A stretch of DNA of 64,000 bases from NCBI GenBank assembly GCA_021414065.1, contig JAIOPE010000151.1, positions 30,381-94,380 on the forward strand, in the 5' to 3' direction. Numbering within the stretch: position 1 is the first letter of the stretch; each line of letters starts with the position of its first letter. The notes beneath the pieces are model-generated. The model was not told the DNA's origin, did not search any database, and saw only the letters and a list, made by a program, of their open reading frames with translations. Of this stretch, positions 52,122-60,797 are shown piece after piece. Position numbers and translations under genes: made by a program. Source of the DNA: Planctomycetota bacterium. GTDB taxonomy: Bacteria; Planctomycetota; JAJSAM01; JAJVHW01.

Positions 52122-54935
52122 ATGTCCCCAGCAAAACGTGCGAAGACGACGAAAGTGAAGGCCGCTCCGGCAGCCGCTCCGTCGCAGGTTTCCGAGGCTC
52201 CTGACGCGGCTTTCGATGCTGCGGAGGCGGCGCCGAAGAAGGCCCGGGCGAAGCGCGCCAAGCCCACCGGCCGGTCGCTCGTGATCGTCGAATCGCCGGC
52301 GAAAGCGCGCACGATCGGGCGGTTCCTCGGGAAGGACTTCGAGGTCCGCGCGTCGATGGGCCACGTCCGCGACCTGAAGAAGAGCGGGCTCTCGGTCGAG
52401 ATCGACGCGAAGGGCGTGCGGCCGGTGTACGTCACGATCCCCGACAAGGTGAAGGTCGTCGCGGAGCTCCAGAAGCTCGCGAACGACGCGCCCACCGTCT
52501 ACTTCGCGACCGACTTGGACCGCGAGGGAGAGGCCATCGCCTGGCACCTCGTCGAGGCCCTGGGCGTGCCGCCGGAGCGCCGCTCGCGCGTGACGTTCCA
52601 CGAGATCACGAAGCGCGCGATCGACGACGCCTTCCTCCACCCGGGCACGCTCAACGAGCCGCGCGTCGATGCCCAGCAGGCCCGGCGCATCCTCGACCGC
52701 ATCGTCGGGTACCCGCTCTCGCAACTCCTCTCGAAGTCGATCAGCCGCGGGCTGTCGGCCGGACGCGTGCAGTCCGTCGCGGTGAAGCTCATCGTGGACC
52801 GTGAGAAGGAGATCCGGGCGCACAACGCTCTCGACTACTGGCGCGTGTTCGCCGACCTGTCGAAGCAGGGCGCGGGCGAAGCGGGGCAGTTCACGGCCGA
52901 CCTCGTCCACGTGGACCAGGTCTCCGACGACGACTCGTGGGCGGCCGACGCCGCGACGCCGGAGGGCACCGAGGACGACCTCGAGGCGGCGGGTGAAGCC
53001 GCTCCCGAGGAGGGCGCGGACGCCCCCGCGGCGAAGGGCGCCCCGAAGAAGTCGCGCGAACTGCGCATGCACAAGAAGGAAGACGCCGACGCGCTCGTCG
53101 CCGAGGTCCGCGGCGCGGCGTTCGTCGTCGAGTCCGTCGAGGGCAAGCGCCGCGCGGAGTGGGCGCCGCCGCCGTACATCACGTCCACCTTGCAGCAGCA
53201 GGGCTCCATCCGGCTCCGCTGGCCAACGAAGCGGGTGATGAAGGTCGCCCAGGAGCTCTACGAGGGCCTCGCGATCGGCGAAGAGGGCCCGACCGGCCTC
53301 ATCACCTACATGCGCACGGACTCCGTGTCGCTCGCGCCGGAGGCGATCGGCGCCGCGCGGAGCTACATCGCGGAGCGATTCGGCGCGGACCACGTGCCCG
53401 AGAAGGCCAACTTCTTCCGCAGCAAGCAGGGCGCGCAGGAGGCCCACGAAGCCATCCGTCCGACCGACGTCCGCCGCACGCCGCAGGCGGTGAAGCGGTA
53501 CCTCTCGGACGAGCAGTACTCGCTCTACCGCCTCGTGTGGGAGCGGTTCGTGGCCTGCCAGATGGCGCCGTCGCAGATCGACACGACCACCGTGCGCGTC
53601 CGCGCCGGGCGGGCGGTGTTCGAAGCCCGCGGCCGGGTGATCGTGTTCGCCGGCTGGCGCGCGGTCTCCGCCGCCCCGAAGAAGGACGACGACGATCCGC
53701 AGCTCCCGATCGTGGCCGAGCGCGAACGTCTCGACCTGCGCGAGCTCCGCAACGAGATGCGCACCACCCAGCCGCCGCCCCGGTACTCGGAAGCCACGCT
53801 GGTGAAGCGTCTCGAGAAGGAAGGCATCGGCCGTCCTTCGACCTACGCCGACATCATCGGCAAGATCCAGAACCGCAACTACGTGCTGAAGCAGGCGAAC
53901 AAGTTCCACGCCACGCGCCTCGGCGAGGTCGTCACCGACCGCATGACGCCGTGGTTCCCCGAGCTGATGGACATCGGCTTCACGCGCAGCATGGAAGAGG
54001 ACCTCGACAAGGTCGAGGCGGGCCAGGCCGACTGGCAGGACCTGATCCGTCGCTTCCAGAAGGACTTCGTGAAGGACCTCGCCATCGCCGACATCGAGAT
54101 GGTGAAGGAGAAGTTCAAGCCGGCCGAGGGCCAGAAGCCCTGCGACACGTGCGGCAAGCCGATGGTCGAGCGGTTCTCGATGGGCCGCGTCTTCTACGGC
54201 TGCTCGGGCTATCCCGAGTGCGCGTTCACGCGCGGTTCCGACGGCGACCGCAAGGTGGCCATCGCCACTGAGCACGTCTGCGAGAAGTGCACGAAGCCGA
54301 TGGTCATCCGCGAGGGCAAGCGCGGCCGCTTCCTCGCGTGCTCGGGCTATCCCGAGTGCAAGAACGCGAAGGACCTCCGCGAGGACGGCACGGTCGTCGA
54401 GCCCGTCGTGACCGGCGTGAAGTGCGAGAAGTGCGGCGCCGAGATGGTCGTGAAGCGCGGCCGCCGCGGGCCGTTCCTCGCGTGCTCCGGCTACCCCGCG
54501 TGCCAGAACGCCCGCGACCTGAACGCGCCCGCCCCGGCGGCGGCCGACCCGGCCGCGATCCTGACCGGCGGCGACGCCACGGCGGCGGCGGCGCCCGGCG
54601 CGCTCGTCCCGCTTCCTCCGTGCCCGAAGTGCGGCGCGCCGACGGCGATCCGTCGTTCGTTCCGCGGCGGGTTCTGCGGGTGCACGAAGTACCCCGAGTG
54701 CAAGGGCACTGCCCCTGTCCCGGCGGGTGCGCTCCCGAAGCGCGAGCCGCCTAAGCCCGCGGGCGTGAACTGCCCCGACTGCAGCAAGCCGATGATCATC
54801 CGCCAGGGCCGCCGCGGCCCGTTCGCCGGCTGCAGCGGCTACCCGAAGTGCCGCGGCACGATGCCGATGGAAGACGTGATCGCCGCCGGCGGCGGTGGTG
54901 GTGGTGGCGGCGGCGGGGACCCGGCCCCGGCGTAG
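52122..54935 (+). CDS. topA: DNA topoisomerase I (type IA)
   Basis: A protein of 937 aa. A Lys/Ala-rich N-terminal tail (1-48, unusual), then Toprim 'SLVIVESPAKARTIGRFLGK' (Glu) and 'TVYFATDLDREGEAIAWHLV' (DxDxE-type metal site). Catalytic Tyr in 'GLITYMRTDSVSLAPEAI' near residue 396, and 'RYSEATLVKRLEKEGIGRPS' in the clamp. The C-terminus has five four-Cys zinc ribbons ('CDTCGKPMVERFSMGRVFYG', 'CEKCTKPMVIREGKRGRFLA', 'CEKCGAEMVV', 'CPKCGAPTAI', 'CPDCSKPMII') and a Gly-rich end. It relaxes negative supercoils via a 5'-phosphotyrosine link. A 30-residue acidic/Ala insert near 280-310 interrupts the core. Essential housekeeping gene; the accessory region begins after it. Confidence 0.97.
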   Translation: MSPAKRAKTTKVKAAPAAAPSQVSEAPDAAFDAAEAAPKKARAKRAKPTGRSLVIVESPAKARTIGRFLGKDFEVRASMGHVRDLKKSGLSVEIDAKGVRPVYVTIPDKVKVVAELQKLANDAPTVYFATDLDREGEAIAWHLVEALGVPPERRSRVTFHEITKRAIDDAFLHPGTLNEPRVDAQQARRILDRIVGYPLSQLLSKSISRGLSAGRVQSVAVKLIVDREKEIRAHNALDYWRVFADLSKQGAGEAGQFTADLVHVDQVSDDDSWAADAATPEGTEDDLEAAGEAAPEEGADAPAAKGAPKKSRELRMHKKEDADALVAEVRGAAFVVESVEGKRRAEWAPPPYITSTLQQQGSIRLRWPTKRVMKVAQELYEGLAIGEEGPTGLITYMRTDSVSLAPEAIGAARSYIAERFGADHVPEKANFFRSKQGAQEAHEAIRPTDVRRTPQAVKRYLSDEQYSLYRLVWERFVACQMAPSQIDTTTVRVRAGRAVFEARGRVIVFAGWRAVSAAPKKDDDDPQLPIVAERERLDLRELRNEMRTTQPPPRYSEATLVKRLEKEGIGRPSTYADIIGKIQNRNYVLKQANKFHATRLGEVVTDRMTPWFPELMDIGFTRSMEEDLDKVEAGQADWQDLIRRFQKDFVKDLAIADIEMVKEKFKPAEGQKPCDTCGKPMVERFSMGRVFYGCSGYPECAFTRGSDGDRKVAIATEHVCEKCTKPMVIREGKRGRFLACSGYPECKNAKDLREDGTVVEPVVTGVKCEKCGAEMVVKRGRRGPFLACSGYPACQNARDLNAPAPAAADPAAILTGGDATAAAAPGALVPLPPCPKCGAPTAIRRSFRGGFCGCTKYPECKGTAPVPAGALPKREPPKPAGVNCPDCSKPMIIRQGRRGPFAGCSGYPKCRGTMPMEDVIAAGGGGGGGGGGDPAPA

Positions 54936-54954
54936 TGCGCGTGTGAGTACCGAG

Positions 54955-54976
54955 GCGGGACAATTTTTTGTCCCGC
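54955..54976 (+). terminator. Hairpin downstream of topA
   Basis: Perfect 9-bp stem GCGGGACAA/TTGTCCCGC with a TTTT loop, 20 nt past the topA stop. It lacks a T-tract on either side, so termination may need Rho. The remaining 200 bp to the next gene hold nothing else that I recognise. Confidence 0.5.
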
Positions 54977-55142
54977 GCAATTCGTTAACCAGAACCCCCG
55001 CGTCGGGTCCGCCGGGCGTCTCCGCGACGCAGTCCGTGACACGCAACTGCTCAACTGAACCCTGACCCCAAGGGGAACCGGTGCGCTTGGCAACCGCGAC
55101 TCCCGCTTGGCAATGCGTTGGCCATGCGGATTCACATGGCGC

Positions 55143-55149
55143 GGTACAC
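55143..55149 (+). promoter_or_regulatory. -10 element (TACACT) of the hicBA-like operon
   Basis: TACACT within 'gcggtacactcacc' lies 30 nt upstream of ATG 55179, with a GAGAGG ribosome-binding site in the leader. A GTG at 55155, in frame, is the other possible start. Confidence 0.4.
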
Positions 55150-55178
55150 TCACCGTGGACCGAATCCGAGAGGACGCC

Positions 55179-55538
55179 ATGCCCGTCGTCACCCGCGCCC
55201 GCCGCAAGTCCGAGACGAGGAAGCTGCCCGTGGCGCTCCACGTGCTGCTCTATCCGGAGTCGGGACGCATGATCGCGCACGTCCTCGAGACCGACACCGT
55301 GAGCGACGGTGACACGCCGGCCGCGGCGCTCCGCGGGGTCGGCGAGGCGCTCCGGCTCGAGTTCGCCTTCGACGCTCGCGAGCCGCGAGCGATCGGTGCC
55401 TTCGAGGCGTCGGCGCCTACGGCCTTCTGGAGCGCGCTGAAGTCGTCCCGGCTCGCGAGCACGACGAAGCTCACGCTGCCGGAGATCGGCGAGACGACCC
55501 TCCTTGCGTACCGGATCGACGAAGCCCCGAAGGCGTAA
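55179..55538 (+). CDS. HicB-like antitoxin partner
   Basis: A protein of 119 aa. The N-terminal half 'ALHVLLYPESGRMIAHVLET' with 'DTVSDGDTPAAALRGVGEAL' resembles the HicB partial RNase-H fold, in which 'GDTPEEA' follows the second strand. No HTH or RHH domain is seen at the C-terminus, so DNA binding may be absent. Position (7 bp before a HicA-type toxin) is the main argument for the role. Confidence 0.65.
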   Translation: MPVVTRARRKSETRKLPVALHVLLYPESGRMIAHVLETDTVSDGDTPAAALRGVGEALRLEFAFDAREPRAIGAFEASAPTAFWSALKSSRLASTTKLTLPEIGETTLLAYRIDEAPKA

Positions 55539-55544
55539 CACGCG

Positions 55545-55802
55545 GTGACCGAGCGGCCGATCTCGTATCGCGACTTGGCAGAGCGCCTCCGCAAGTTCGG
55601 TTGCGTCGAAGACGCGGCGCGCGGCAAGGGCGGCCACCGCCTGTGGGTGCGACGTCTTCCCGACGGCCGCATGGCGCGCTGTGCCGTCCCGTTCCACGGC
55701 CCGGGGCGTGACGTGCCGCCCGGCATCCTGCGGTCGCTGCGCCGCCGCCTTGGGCTGGCGCTGCCGGACGGGGTCACGGACCGGGAGTTCTACGAGGGCT
55801 GA
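55545..55802 (+). CDS. hicA: HicA-type mRNA interferase toxin
   Basis: A protein of 85 aa with a GTG start 7 nt after the antitoxin stop. 'RDLAERLRKFGCVEDAARGK' then GGHRLWVR gives the catalytic His of the dsRBD-like HicA fold, and 'CAVPFHGPGRDVPPGILRSL' matches the HicA C-terminal 'H...ELxxGTLRxILKQ' motif. HicA cleaves mRNAs; HicB sequesters it. The unusual length of the HicB-like partner and the order antitoxin-toxin (reverse of E. coli) make it a variant pair. Confidence 0.8.
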   Translation: MTERPISYRDLAERLRKFGCVEDAARGKGGHRLWVRRLPDGRMARCAVPFHGPGRDVPPGILRSLRRRLGLALPDGVTDREFYEG

Positions 55803-55931
55803 GCGGGCGCGGAGCCATGTCACCGCGCGGCGATTGGACGATCGCGCAATCGCGCAACGGGACGCTCTTGAGAATCAACGTTCTCGCCCCGCCGATGTCG
55901 CTTCCGCCTCCTCTCGCGTGTCCTTGCTGGC

Positions 55932-56277
55932 ATGCCGTGAAAACAACGCATCCGGGAGCCTGGCGACCTGCTCAGCATCGTCGGGCGTGGCCGCGAGGGC
56001 CGGCCGCTCTTCGCGAGCGACGACGACCGGCGGTTCGTCGTCGAGCGGCTCGCGCGGGTGTTGTCACCGACCGGCCGAGTCCGCGGCTCGGGCGTTCATC
56101 GCTCACGTCGCGTGCGACGGAGCGGGGACGCCCACGGTCATCGTCGGCGAAGTCCTCCGCGTGAGCGGCACGGCAGTCGCCCCCGGTGGCCGGCCGACGT
56201 TGAGGCTGCCGGGCGATGGAGAAGTCGCCTCGTCAGGCCATCCCGATCGTCGAATCCACCCCGAACGATGCGTCTAA
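55932..56277 (+). pseudogene. REP-associated tyrosine transposase (RAYT) remnant with internal deletion
   Basis: The frame from 55932 reads M-P-stop-K-Q-R-I then 'REPGDLLSIVGRGREGRPLF' and 'ASDDDRRFVVERLARVL', the RAYT N-terminus; a complete version of the same stretch is at 60645 (third codon CGA, here TGA). Catalytic HxH and Tyr regions are missing. About 70 nt further on, another frame gives 'TVIVGEVLRVSGTAVA', the HTH seen at RAYT C-termini. Nonsense, deletion and frameshift make it dead. It follows hicA in an 846-bp stretch (55803-56648) that holds no intact gene. Confidence 0.7.
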
Positions 56278-56317
56278 CCCACCGCGTAAGGTGCGTCAAA
56301 TCCACCGTTGCCCTCCG

Positions 56318-56574
56318 GCGACGGTCCCCAACAACTCACAAACTTGCGATTCCCGATGTCACTTCCGGCGCCCGCCGGGCGACCTCATCGTGCATGGCGC
56401 GCACGTGCCGACCACGGGAGCCGCACGCGATCCACCAGGTCGTGGCTCGTGCGCACTGCGGCGGTCCGATCTTCTCGGCGGATGAGGACCGGGAATTCGT
56501 CGTCGATCCTGCAGCGCGAGCGTTCGCGGCGGCCGGCGCGACGACGAGTTTGTGAGTTCGTGGGGACCGTCCCC
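56318..56574 (+). mobile_element. RAYT-derived miniature element, copy A (257 bp)
   Basis: Inverted ends: left 'gacggtccccaacaactcac' and right '...gagttcgtggggaccgtc' are near-perfect complements over about 25 bp. The inside reads from ATG 56394 as a 53-codon frame 'MARTCRPREPHAIHQVVARA' / 'HCGGPIFSADEDREFVVDPA' ending at TGA 56555. This looks like a RAYT N-terminus (AIHQVVARAHCGGPIF, compare YHVxxRGxxGxxIF) joined to the right end, with the catalytic core lost. Copy B at 61534 differs at only 9 of 53 residues by my count, so the pair moved recently. Confidence 0.75.
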
Positions 56575-56648
56575 CGGCGGCGAGGCGCCAGACCTTCGCG
56601 CAGCACTCCGCGTCGAAGCAACCACCTGGCGGCGGCCGCCCCGCTCCC

Positions 56649-58025
56649 CTACTTCGCATCCAGCGCGAGTAGTCGAGCCCGCGCCGCGTCGAGGGCTGGC
56701 CGCTCCGCCGCCGCCCGGAGTTCGAGGTCGCCCCGGTGCGCGTCAAACCACGTCCGGTACGCGGCGATCCGTTCCGCCGCACCCGCGGGGTCCATCCGAT
56801 CATCCGTCACGAATGGCGGCGCATCGAGCGCACGGCACGCCGGGAACAGGAAGCAGTACAGCCGAGCCCACTCGTCCGTGTCCGCGGGATCGAGCCCGCG
56901 ACGGCTGAGCAACAGGATCAGCGTGGCGCACTCGGGGTGCCGGCTCCCCCCCCATCGTTCCCGCACCCGCGGCACCTGGAACGCGGCCTCGCGCCGAATC
57001 CGCTCGTCGTGCGGTCCCGTGAGCGCATCGATGAGCAGGACCTGGAACTGCGCGACCGTCTCCGGAGCCGCGTGGAGAGCGAGTCGAGACGACTCGCCGA
57101 CACTGGAGAGCACCCGTCGCGCGCTCTCTGGGAACCGGGCGTCCGTGACGAGCGCCCTGTACCGCGCGAGGACGCGCGGCGTCACGTGGTGTGTGACGGC
57201 CTGCGCAGCCTCGACGAAGAGCAGCGCCTCGTCGTCCGTCCCGCACGGGATACGGAAGGCCGCGTCCAGCCACGCCTCCTCTTGGACGTCCATCTTCGGG
57301 GCCGCGCTCCGGAGGAGCAGCTTCAGCGCGATCTTCGCCTGGAGAGGCCACGGCGCGGCCGCGCACTCGGCGGCGTCGTCCGTGTCCGGGAACCACGCCG
57401 TGACGGTCGTCGGCGCACGCCACGCGTGGCCGAGGATAGTGCGGGTGCGCTCCGCGTCGCTCCACTCCCGCAGGCGGGCGACGACACCGGGCCAGGGTCT
57501 GGGGTCCGGGACGTACAGCGCCTCGGTGGGGTTCGGCCGGAGTCCCCATCTGTGGACCCGCTCCTCAGCTCGGAGGTCACCGAGCGCGCGAAGGAGGCGC
57601 GGGACGTCGCCCGGGTCGAACGTCGCTGCACCTTGGAGAGCCGCGGCGGCGCGGTCCGCGAACGGAGTCTCGGGCGCCGTCACGAAGGTGATGAGCTCGG
57701 CGGAGCTCACGAGTGCGCGGCGAATCGCGTCGTGAGTGCGCCCTCGCAGGTCTCGCACGCTCGTCTGCGCGTCGTGCGGCCGTGACAACTGGTCGTAGCG
57801 GGCGCGGTCAGCAGCGGTCCGCGGGTGGAGCGGACCGCTGAGGTCCGGCGCGCCGTCGTCCGGCGAGGTGGCAGGTGACGGCGCCGGGGGAATCGGGCTC
57901 TCGTCCGTTTGCGGGATGGGACGCGGTGACGCGCGCGGCTCAGCAGAGTCGCCGCCGCACGCGGCGAACGCGAGCGGGAGCAGCAGCCGGGAGACCGCGC
58001 AGACCGCGCGCCGTCGGGAACCCAC
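56649..58025 (-). CDS. Lipoprotein of unknown function, 458 aa
   Basis: The GTG at 58025 is chosen because TACACT ends 6 nt upstream; an ATG further up at 58061 would lie before the -10. Lipobox FAAC (Cys about 22) after 'AVCAVSRLLLPLAFAAC', then a Pro/Ser-rich linker to about 75. The body is helical with no recognised family ('LRRWGLRPN' region, 'FPDTDDAAECAAAPWPLQAK', 'IRREAAFQVPRVRERWGGS'), possibly a HEAT-like solenoid. It lies between two mobile elements and opposite to them, so it may be cargo or the older resident gene. Confidence 0.75.
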   Translation of the reverse strand: MGSRRRAVCAVSRLLLPLAFAACGGDSAEPRASPRPIPQTDESPIPPAPSPATSPDDGAPDLSGPLHPRTAADRARYDQLSRPHDAQTSVRDLRGRTHDAIRRALVSSAELITFVTAPETPFADRAAAALQGAATFDPGDVPRLLRALGDLRAEERVHRWGLRPNPTEALYVPDPRPWPGVVARLREWSDAERTRTILGHAWRAPTTVTAWFPDTDDAAECAAAPWPLQAKIALKLLLRSAAPKMDVQEEAWLDAAFRIPCGTDDEALLFVEAAQAVTHHVTPRVLARYRALVTDARFPESARRVLSSVGESSRLALHAAPETVAQFQVLLIDALTGPHDERIRREAAFQVPRVRERWGGSRHPECATLILLLSRRGLDPADTDEWARLYCFLFPACRALDAPPFVTDDRMDPAGAAERIAAYRTWFDAHRGDLELRAAAERPALDAARARLLALDAK

Positions 58026-58031
58026 GCCGCA

Positions 58032-58037
58032 AGTGTA
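58032..58037 (-). promoter_or_regulatory. -10 element (TACACT), leaderless start
   Basis: TACACT on the minus strand ends 6 nt before GTG 58025 and decides the start of the lipoprotein gene. Confidence 0.55.
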
Positions 58038-58078
58038 CCGTAACCGTCCGGCAGCCCCCATCTGCCCCCCCAGGGACG

Positions 58079-58153
58079 GTCCCGGTCACCGTCGCCGGCC
58101 TCCTTGGCGTGAGCGGCGCCGCGGTGAGCGAGGCGCGCGCGCCGGGGCCGTAG
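58079..58153 (+). pseudogene. RAYT C-terminal HTH fragment
   Basis: 'VPVTVAGLLGVSGAAVSEAR' followed by APGP and a stop looks like the C-terminal HTH of RAYT proteins. It is preceded by 'agggacggtccc' (58071-58083), the outer end of the miniature elements. Only the tip of the transposase remains. It lies in a 327-bp gap (58026-58352) before abiEii; the rest of that gap shows no gene. Confidence 0.55.
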
Positions 58154-58352
58154 GCGCCGGGCGTGCGACACCCGCCGTGAGCGGCCGGCGGTGGCCCCGC
58201 GGTCCGGCCGATGTCGGGGCGCACCTGCGCATGGTCGCGCTCCGGGCTGGCAACGGGATCCGGGACGCGGCTCCGTAGACGTCGATGCGCCTCTTCGCGC
58301 GGGTCGCGATCCGCGACCGCGAGGGTCGCGTCGGCGACGTCGGACGGCGTGG

Positions 58353-59342
58353 CTACGCGCCCGCCTCGTCGCCGCCTGCGCGTCCGAGGTGTTCCCGCAC
58401 GTTCTGCGCCTTCCAGCGCAGGCCCGGATGCGAGAGGAGGAGCGCCTGCTGCGCGGGGTCCTGGGTGACGAGCTCGGGGACGATCTCGCCCGCTCCGTTC
58501 AGCCGATCCAGGAAGCTCCGCTCGTCGGCGGTGAGCGGCAGCACAGCCGCCATCAGCGTCCGCACGTCGGCGATCAACGCCTCCGTCCAGCGGCCCAGAT
58601 CCTCCCGCTTCGGACGCGTTCCCGCTCGCAGCATGGGGACGAGTTGCGCATCGACGTCTGCGGGCGTCGTCGTCACGTCGGTGACCTCCACCTCGCGCCA
58701 GTCCCTGCGGTTGGCGCCTCCGTAGACGACGAAGCCGAGCCGGAGCTTCGCGGCATCAAGCCCTCCGCGGCGGAGGAGTCCGCGGGCGTCGAACAGGTCG
58801 CGCGCCGCGCTGCGGGCGAAGAGAGCCGCGAGCTTGCCGGCGGCGAGTTCGTGGATGTCCAGGACGGGCACGCGCATCGCCCGAATGCCTGCGATCGGTT
58901 GGCAGTCTCTGAACCCGATCGGCCACAGCGGCGTCCGCAGCACGAAGTTCACGTCGAGTTCGAGGGTCCTCGTGCTGCCGAGGGCGCTCGCGTAGGAGAG
59001 GCGCCACTTCCCGCCCGCGTGATCGGAGGGAACGCGCTTCACCGTCACGCCTTGGCGACCACACACCTGCTCGATCGCGCGTTCCACCAGCGGCCGTTCG
59101 GCGAGCATCGTGGCGCGGTCCGCCGCGCCCACGTAGTTGAGGTCGATGTCCACCGAGAGGCGCGGGAGATCCAGCACGAACAGGTTCAGCGCAGTCCCGC
59201 CCTTGAGCACCATCCGCGGCCCGAGGTACGGGTGGCTGCGCACGCCTTCGAGGAGTGCCACGAGGAGCGAGACCTTCTCGTAGGACTCCGAGTCGAAGCC
59301 GCCGTCGGCCGCCGCGCGCTGGAGTTCCTCTCGGGTGAGCAC
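58353..59342 (-). CDS. abiEii: AbiEii-type nucleotidyltransferase toxin
   Basis: A protein of 329 aa. The GTG shares a base with the antitoxin stop (TAGTG). 'PRMVLKGGTALNLFVLDLPR' and 'LSVDIDLNYVGAADR' give the GG...S-x-D-x-D nucleotidyltransferase site of the AbiEii/AbiGii/MenT family. 'GGKWRLSYASALGSTRTLEL' and 'PVLDIHELAAGKLAALFARS' (Lys) are the later conserved motifs. Relatives block growth after phage infection, in some cases by adding nucleotides to tRNA 3' ends. The toxin follows its antitoxin, the standard type IV arrangement. Confidence 0.9.
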   Translation of the reverse strand: MLTREELQRAAADGGFDSESYEKVSLLVALLEGVRSHPYLGPRMVLKGGTALNLFVLDLPRLSVDIDLNYVGAADRATMLAERPLVERAIEQVCGRQGVTVKRVPSDHAGGKWRLSYASALGSTRTLELDVNFVLRTPLWPIGFRDCQPIAGIRAMRVPVLDIHELAAGKLAALFARSAARDLFDARGLLRRGGLDAAKLRLGFVVYGGANRRDWREVEVTDVTTTPADVDAQLVPMLRAGTRPKREDLGRWTEALIADVRTLMAAVLPLTADERSFLDRLNGAGEIVPELVTQDPAQQALLLSHPGLRWKAQNVREHLGRAGGDEAGA

Positions 59343-60142
59343 TATGAGACCTCCGCCCACGTGCGTTCGCTCACTCGCGCCGGAACGACGAGGTTCCACG
59401 CCTTGACAAGGCGTCCCGGCTCGCGCTTGCGGTCGAGGTAGATCGGTTGCTTCGGCGCGTGCTGACGCATCGGTTCGAGATGGCGGTCCTCGACGAAGAG
59501 CGCGTCGCGGTGCTCTTCGAGGAAGTACCCGACACGAGCGGCCAGCAGCGCGGAGGACCGCCGCAGCGCATGGGAGACGACGGCGTCGAGGTCGAAGAAC
59601 TCCACCATCTCGAGCGAGCGCCAGACCTCTTCCCATCCGCCGCCCAGATCGGGACGATCGAGGAGGTCCACGAGCGTGCGCTCGACGCTCGTCACGCGGA
59701 CGACGCCGCCCGCGTGAGGCTCGGTCACGACGCCGCCGCCGTGCTCGGGAAGCCCGTGCAGAGCGCGCGGCGGGTTCACGCCGACGAAGTCGTCGCCCCG
59801 GAAGTGCAGCGGCCGCAGGCGGGTCTTCGTCAGCACCGTGAAGCGGTGCCAGACCGAGTAGGTCTTGCCCCGGAACTGCAGCGCGGCGTGGTAGGCGAGC
59901 GCCGCGTCGTCGGCGAGCTTCGTCGCGACGAGGTACGGGTCGGGCTGGAACGTCGCCGGCGATGCTCCGGGAGGGACCGTCGCGTAGAGTCCGCGGCGGA
60001 CGTGAAGGAGCCGTCCTGCTGCGAGCTGACGTGCAAGGAGACTGTCGGCGGTGCGCGCGCTACCCCCCTCCGATGCCCGTGCCGAGACGAACTCGGCCTG
60101 GGTGAAGACGGCGTGGGTCGCAAGGAAGTCAGAGGATCGCAT
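59342..60142 (-). CDS. abiEi: AbiEi-type antitoxin/transcription regulator
   Basis: A protein of 266 aa. The N-terminal winged-helix 'HAVFTQAEFVSARASEGGSA' and 'LLARQLAAGRLLHVRRGLYA' is followed by the AbiEi C-terminal antitoxin fold ('FTVLTKTRLRPLHFRGDDFV', 'RVTSVERTLVDLLDRPDLGG'). AbiEi represses its own promoter and neutralises AbiEii without direct binding. ATG 60142 gives the family's usual length. The upstream DNA is the most AT-rich of this region and contains TTGCCAATTGG, a possible operator. Confidence 0.88.
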   Translation of the reverse strand: MRSSDFLATHAVFTQAEFVSARASEGGSARTADSLLARQLAAGRLLHVRRGLYATVPPGASPATFQPDPYLVATKLADDAALAYHAALQFRGKTYSVWHRFTVLTKTRLRPLHFRGDDFVGVNPPRALHGLPEHGGGVVTEPHAGGVVRVTSVERTLVDLLDRPDLGGGWEEVWRSLEMVEFFDLDAVVSHALRRSSALLAARVGYFLEEHRDALFVEDRHLEPMRQHAPKQPIYLDRKREPGRLVKAWNLVVPARVSERTWAEVS

Positions 60143-60240
60143 GGTCGCAGTCTTTGTTGCCAATTGGTCGCGTTCTACGCACAGAGAGTAAGTATATCGG
60201 CAGAAAATGGCAAGTGTTGGGGCGCAGTCCCGAGTAGGCC
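60143..60240 (-). promoter_or_regulatory. AT-rich promoter/operator region of abiE
   Basis: On the minus strand the stretch has 'gatatacttactc' (a good -10, TATACT) and 'ccaattggcaac' next to the start, with the palindrome CCAATTGG at 60162-60169. AbiEi proteins bind inverted repeats upstream of their own gene, so this is a likely site. The -35 is not clear. Confidence 0.45.
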
Positions 60241-60303
60241 ATGCGCGCTCCACGCACGAGATACGCGTACAACAGTCTGGAATGGCAAGTACCGCACGCG
60301 CTC

Positions 60304-60578
60304 AGAGGCTGTGAAGGAACCCCTCGTGAGCCCCGGTTGCGTCCTGGTGGCCCGGGGCAAGGCGCGGGCGCGCAGGCGACTCCACGGAGCGAGTCGGCAA
60401 GCGACCGCAACGCAGCCCCGGGCCGCCAGGGCGCAACGGCTCGCCGGCGCGGAAGTTGCGGGCAGCGGCGCGGGTCGGTGCACGACGTCCGGGCCACGGC
60501 GGCGCGAACCACGTCGGCCCTGCGACTCGCGAAGCAACTTCCGTGACCGGGGCCGCGAGGGGTTCCTTCACAGCCTCT
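60304..60578. mobile_element. 275-bp cloverleaf-like palindromic element
   Basis: Perfect 23-bp terminal inverted repeats (60304-60326 and 60556-60578, containing 'gtgaaggaacccctcg'). Inside are a second, longer inverted repeat (60327-60360 with 60413-60443, 'gcgtcctggtggcccggggc' pairing with 'gccccgggccgccagggcgc') and a third ('ggaagttgcgg' at about 60460 with 'gcaacttcc' at about 60533), plus a small hairpin in between. The nested arms would fold as a cloverleaf. No reading frame looks real. It lies in the 635-bp gap between abiEi and vapC and may be a MITE or encode a structured RNA. Confidence 0.7.
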
Positions 60579-60644
60579 CAGATCGCGCAGTGGGACCCCC
60601 CTGACAACCGACCATTTCGCCCCCTCTCTAGTGTCCTCACCGGT

Positions 60645-60797
60645 ATGCCGCGAGAACAACGCATCTGCGAACCTGGCGACCTGCTCAGCATCGTCGGGCG
60701 TGGACACGAGGGCCGACCGCTCTTCGCGAGCGACGACGACCGGCGGTTCTTCGTCGAGCGGCTTGGGCGGGCGTCCGTCACTCCCCGATACGCGTGA
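60645..60797 (+). pseudogene. RAYT N-terminal fragment
   Basis: ATG 60645 opens a 50-codon frame, 'MPREQRICEPGDLLSIVGRG' then 'HEGRPLFASDDDRRFFVERL', matching the N-terminus of a RAYT. It is nearly the same as the decayed copy at 55932 but keeps its third codon. It ends in a stop that overlaps the end of vapC (60778), so the rest of the transposase was lost or overwritten there. Confidence 0.65.

Noticed and set aside
51981..55823. 1280-codon open frame antisense to topA
   Set aside because: A third-position-GC artefact: the sense strand is an unambiguous TopA with all motifs, and the antisense product is Arg/Val/Leu low complexity.
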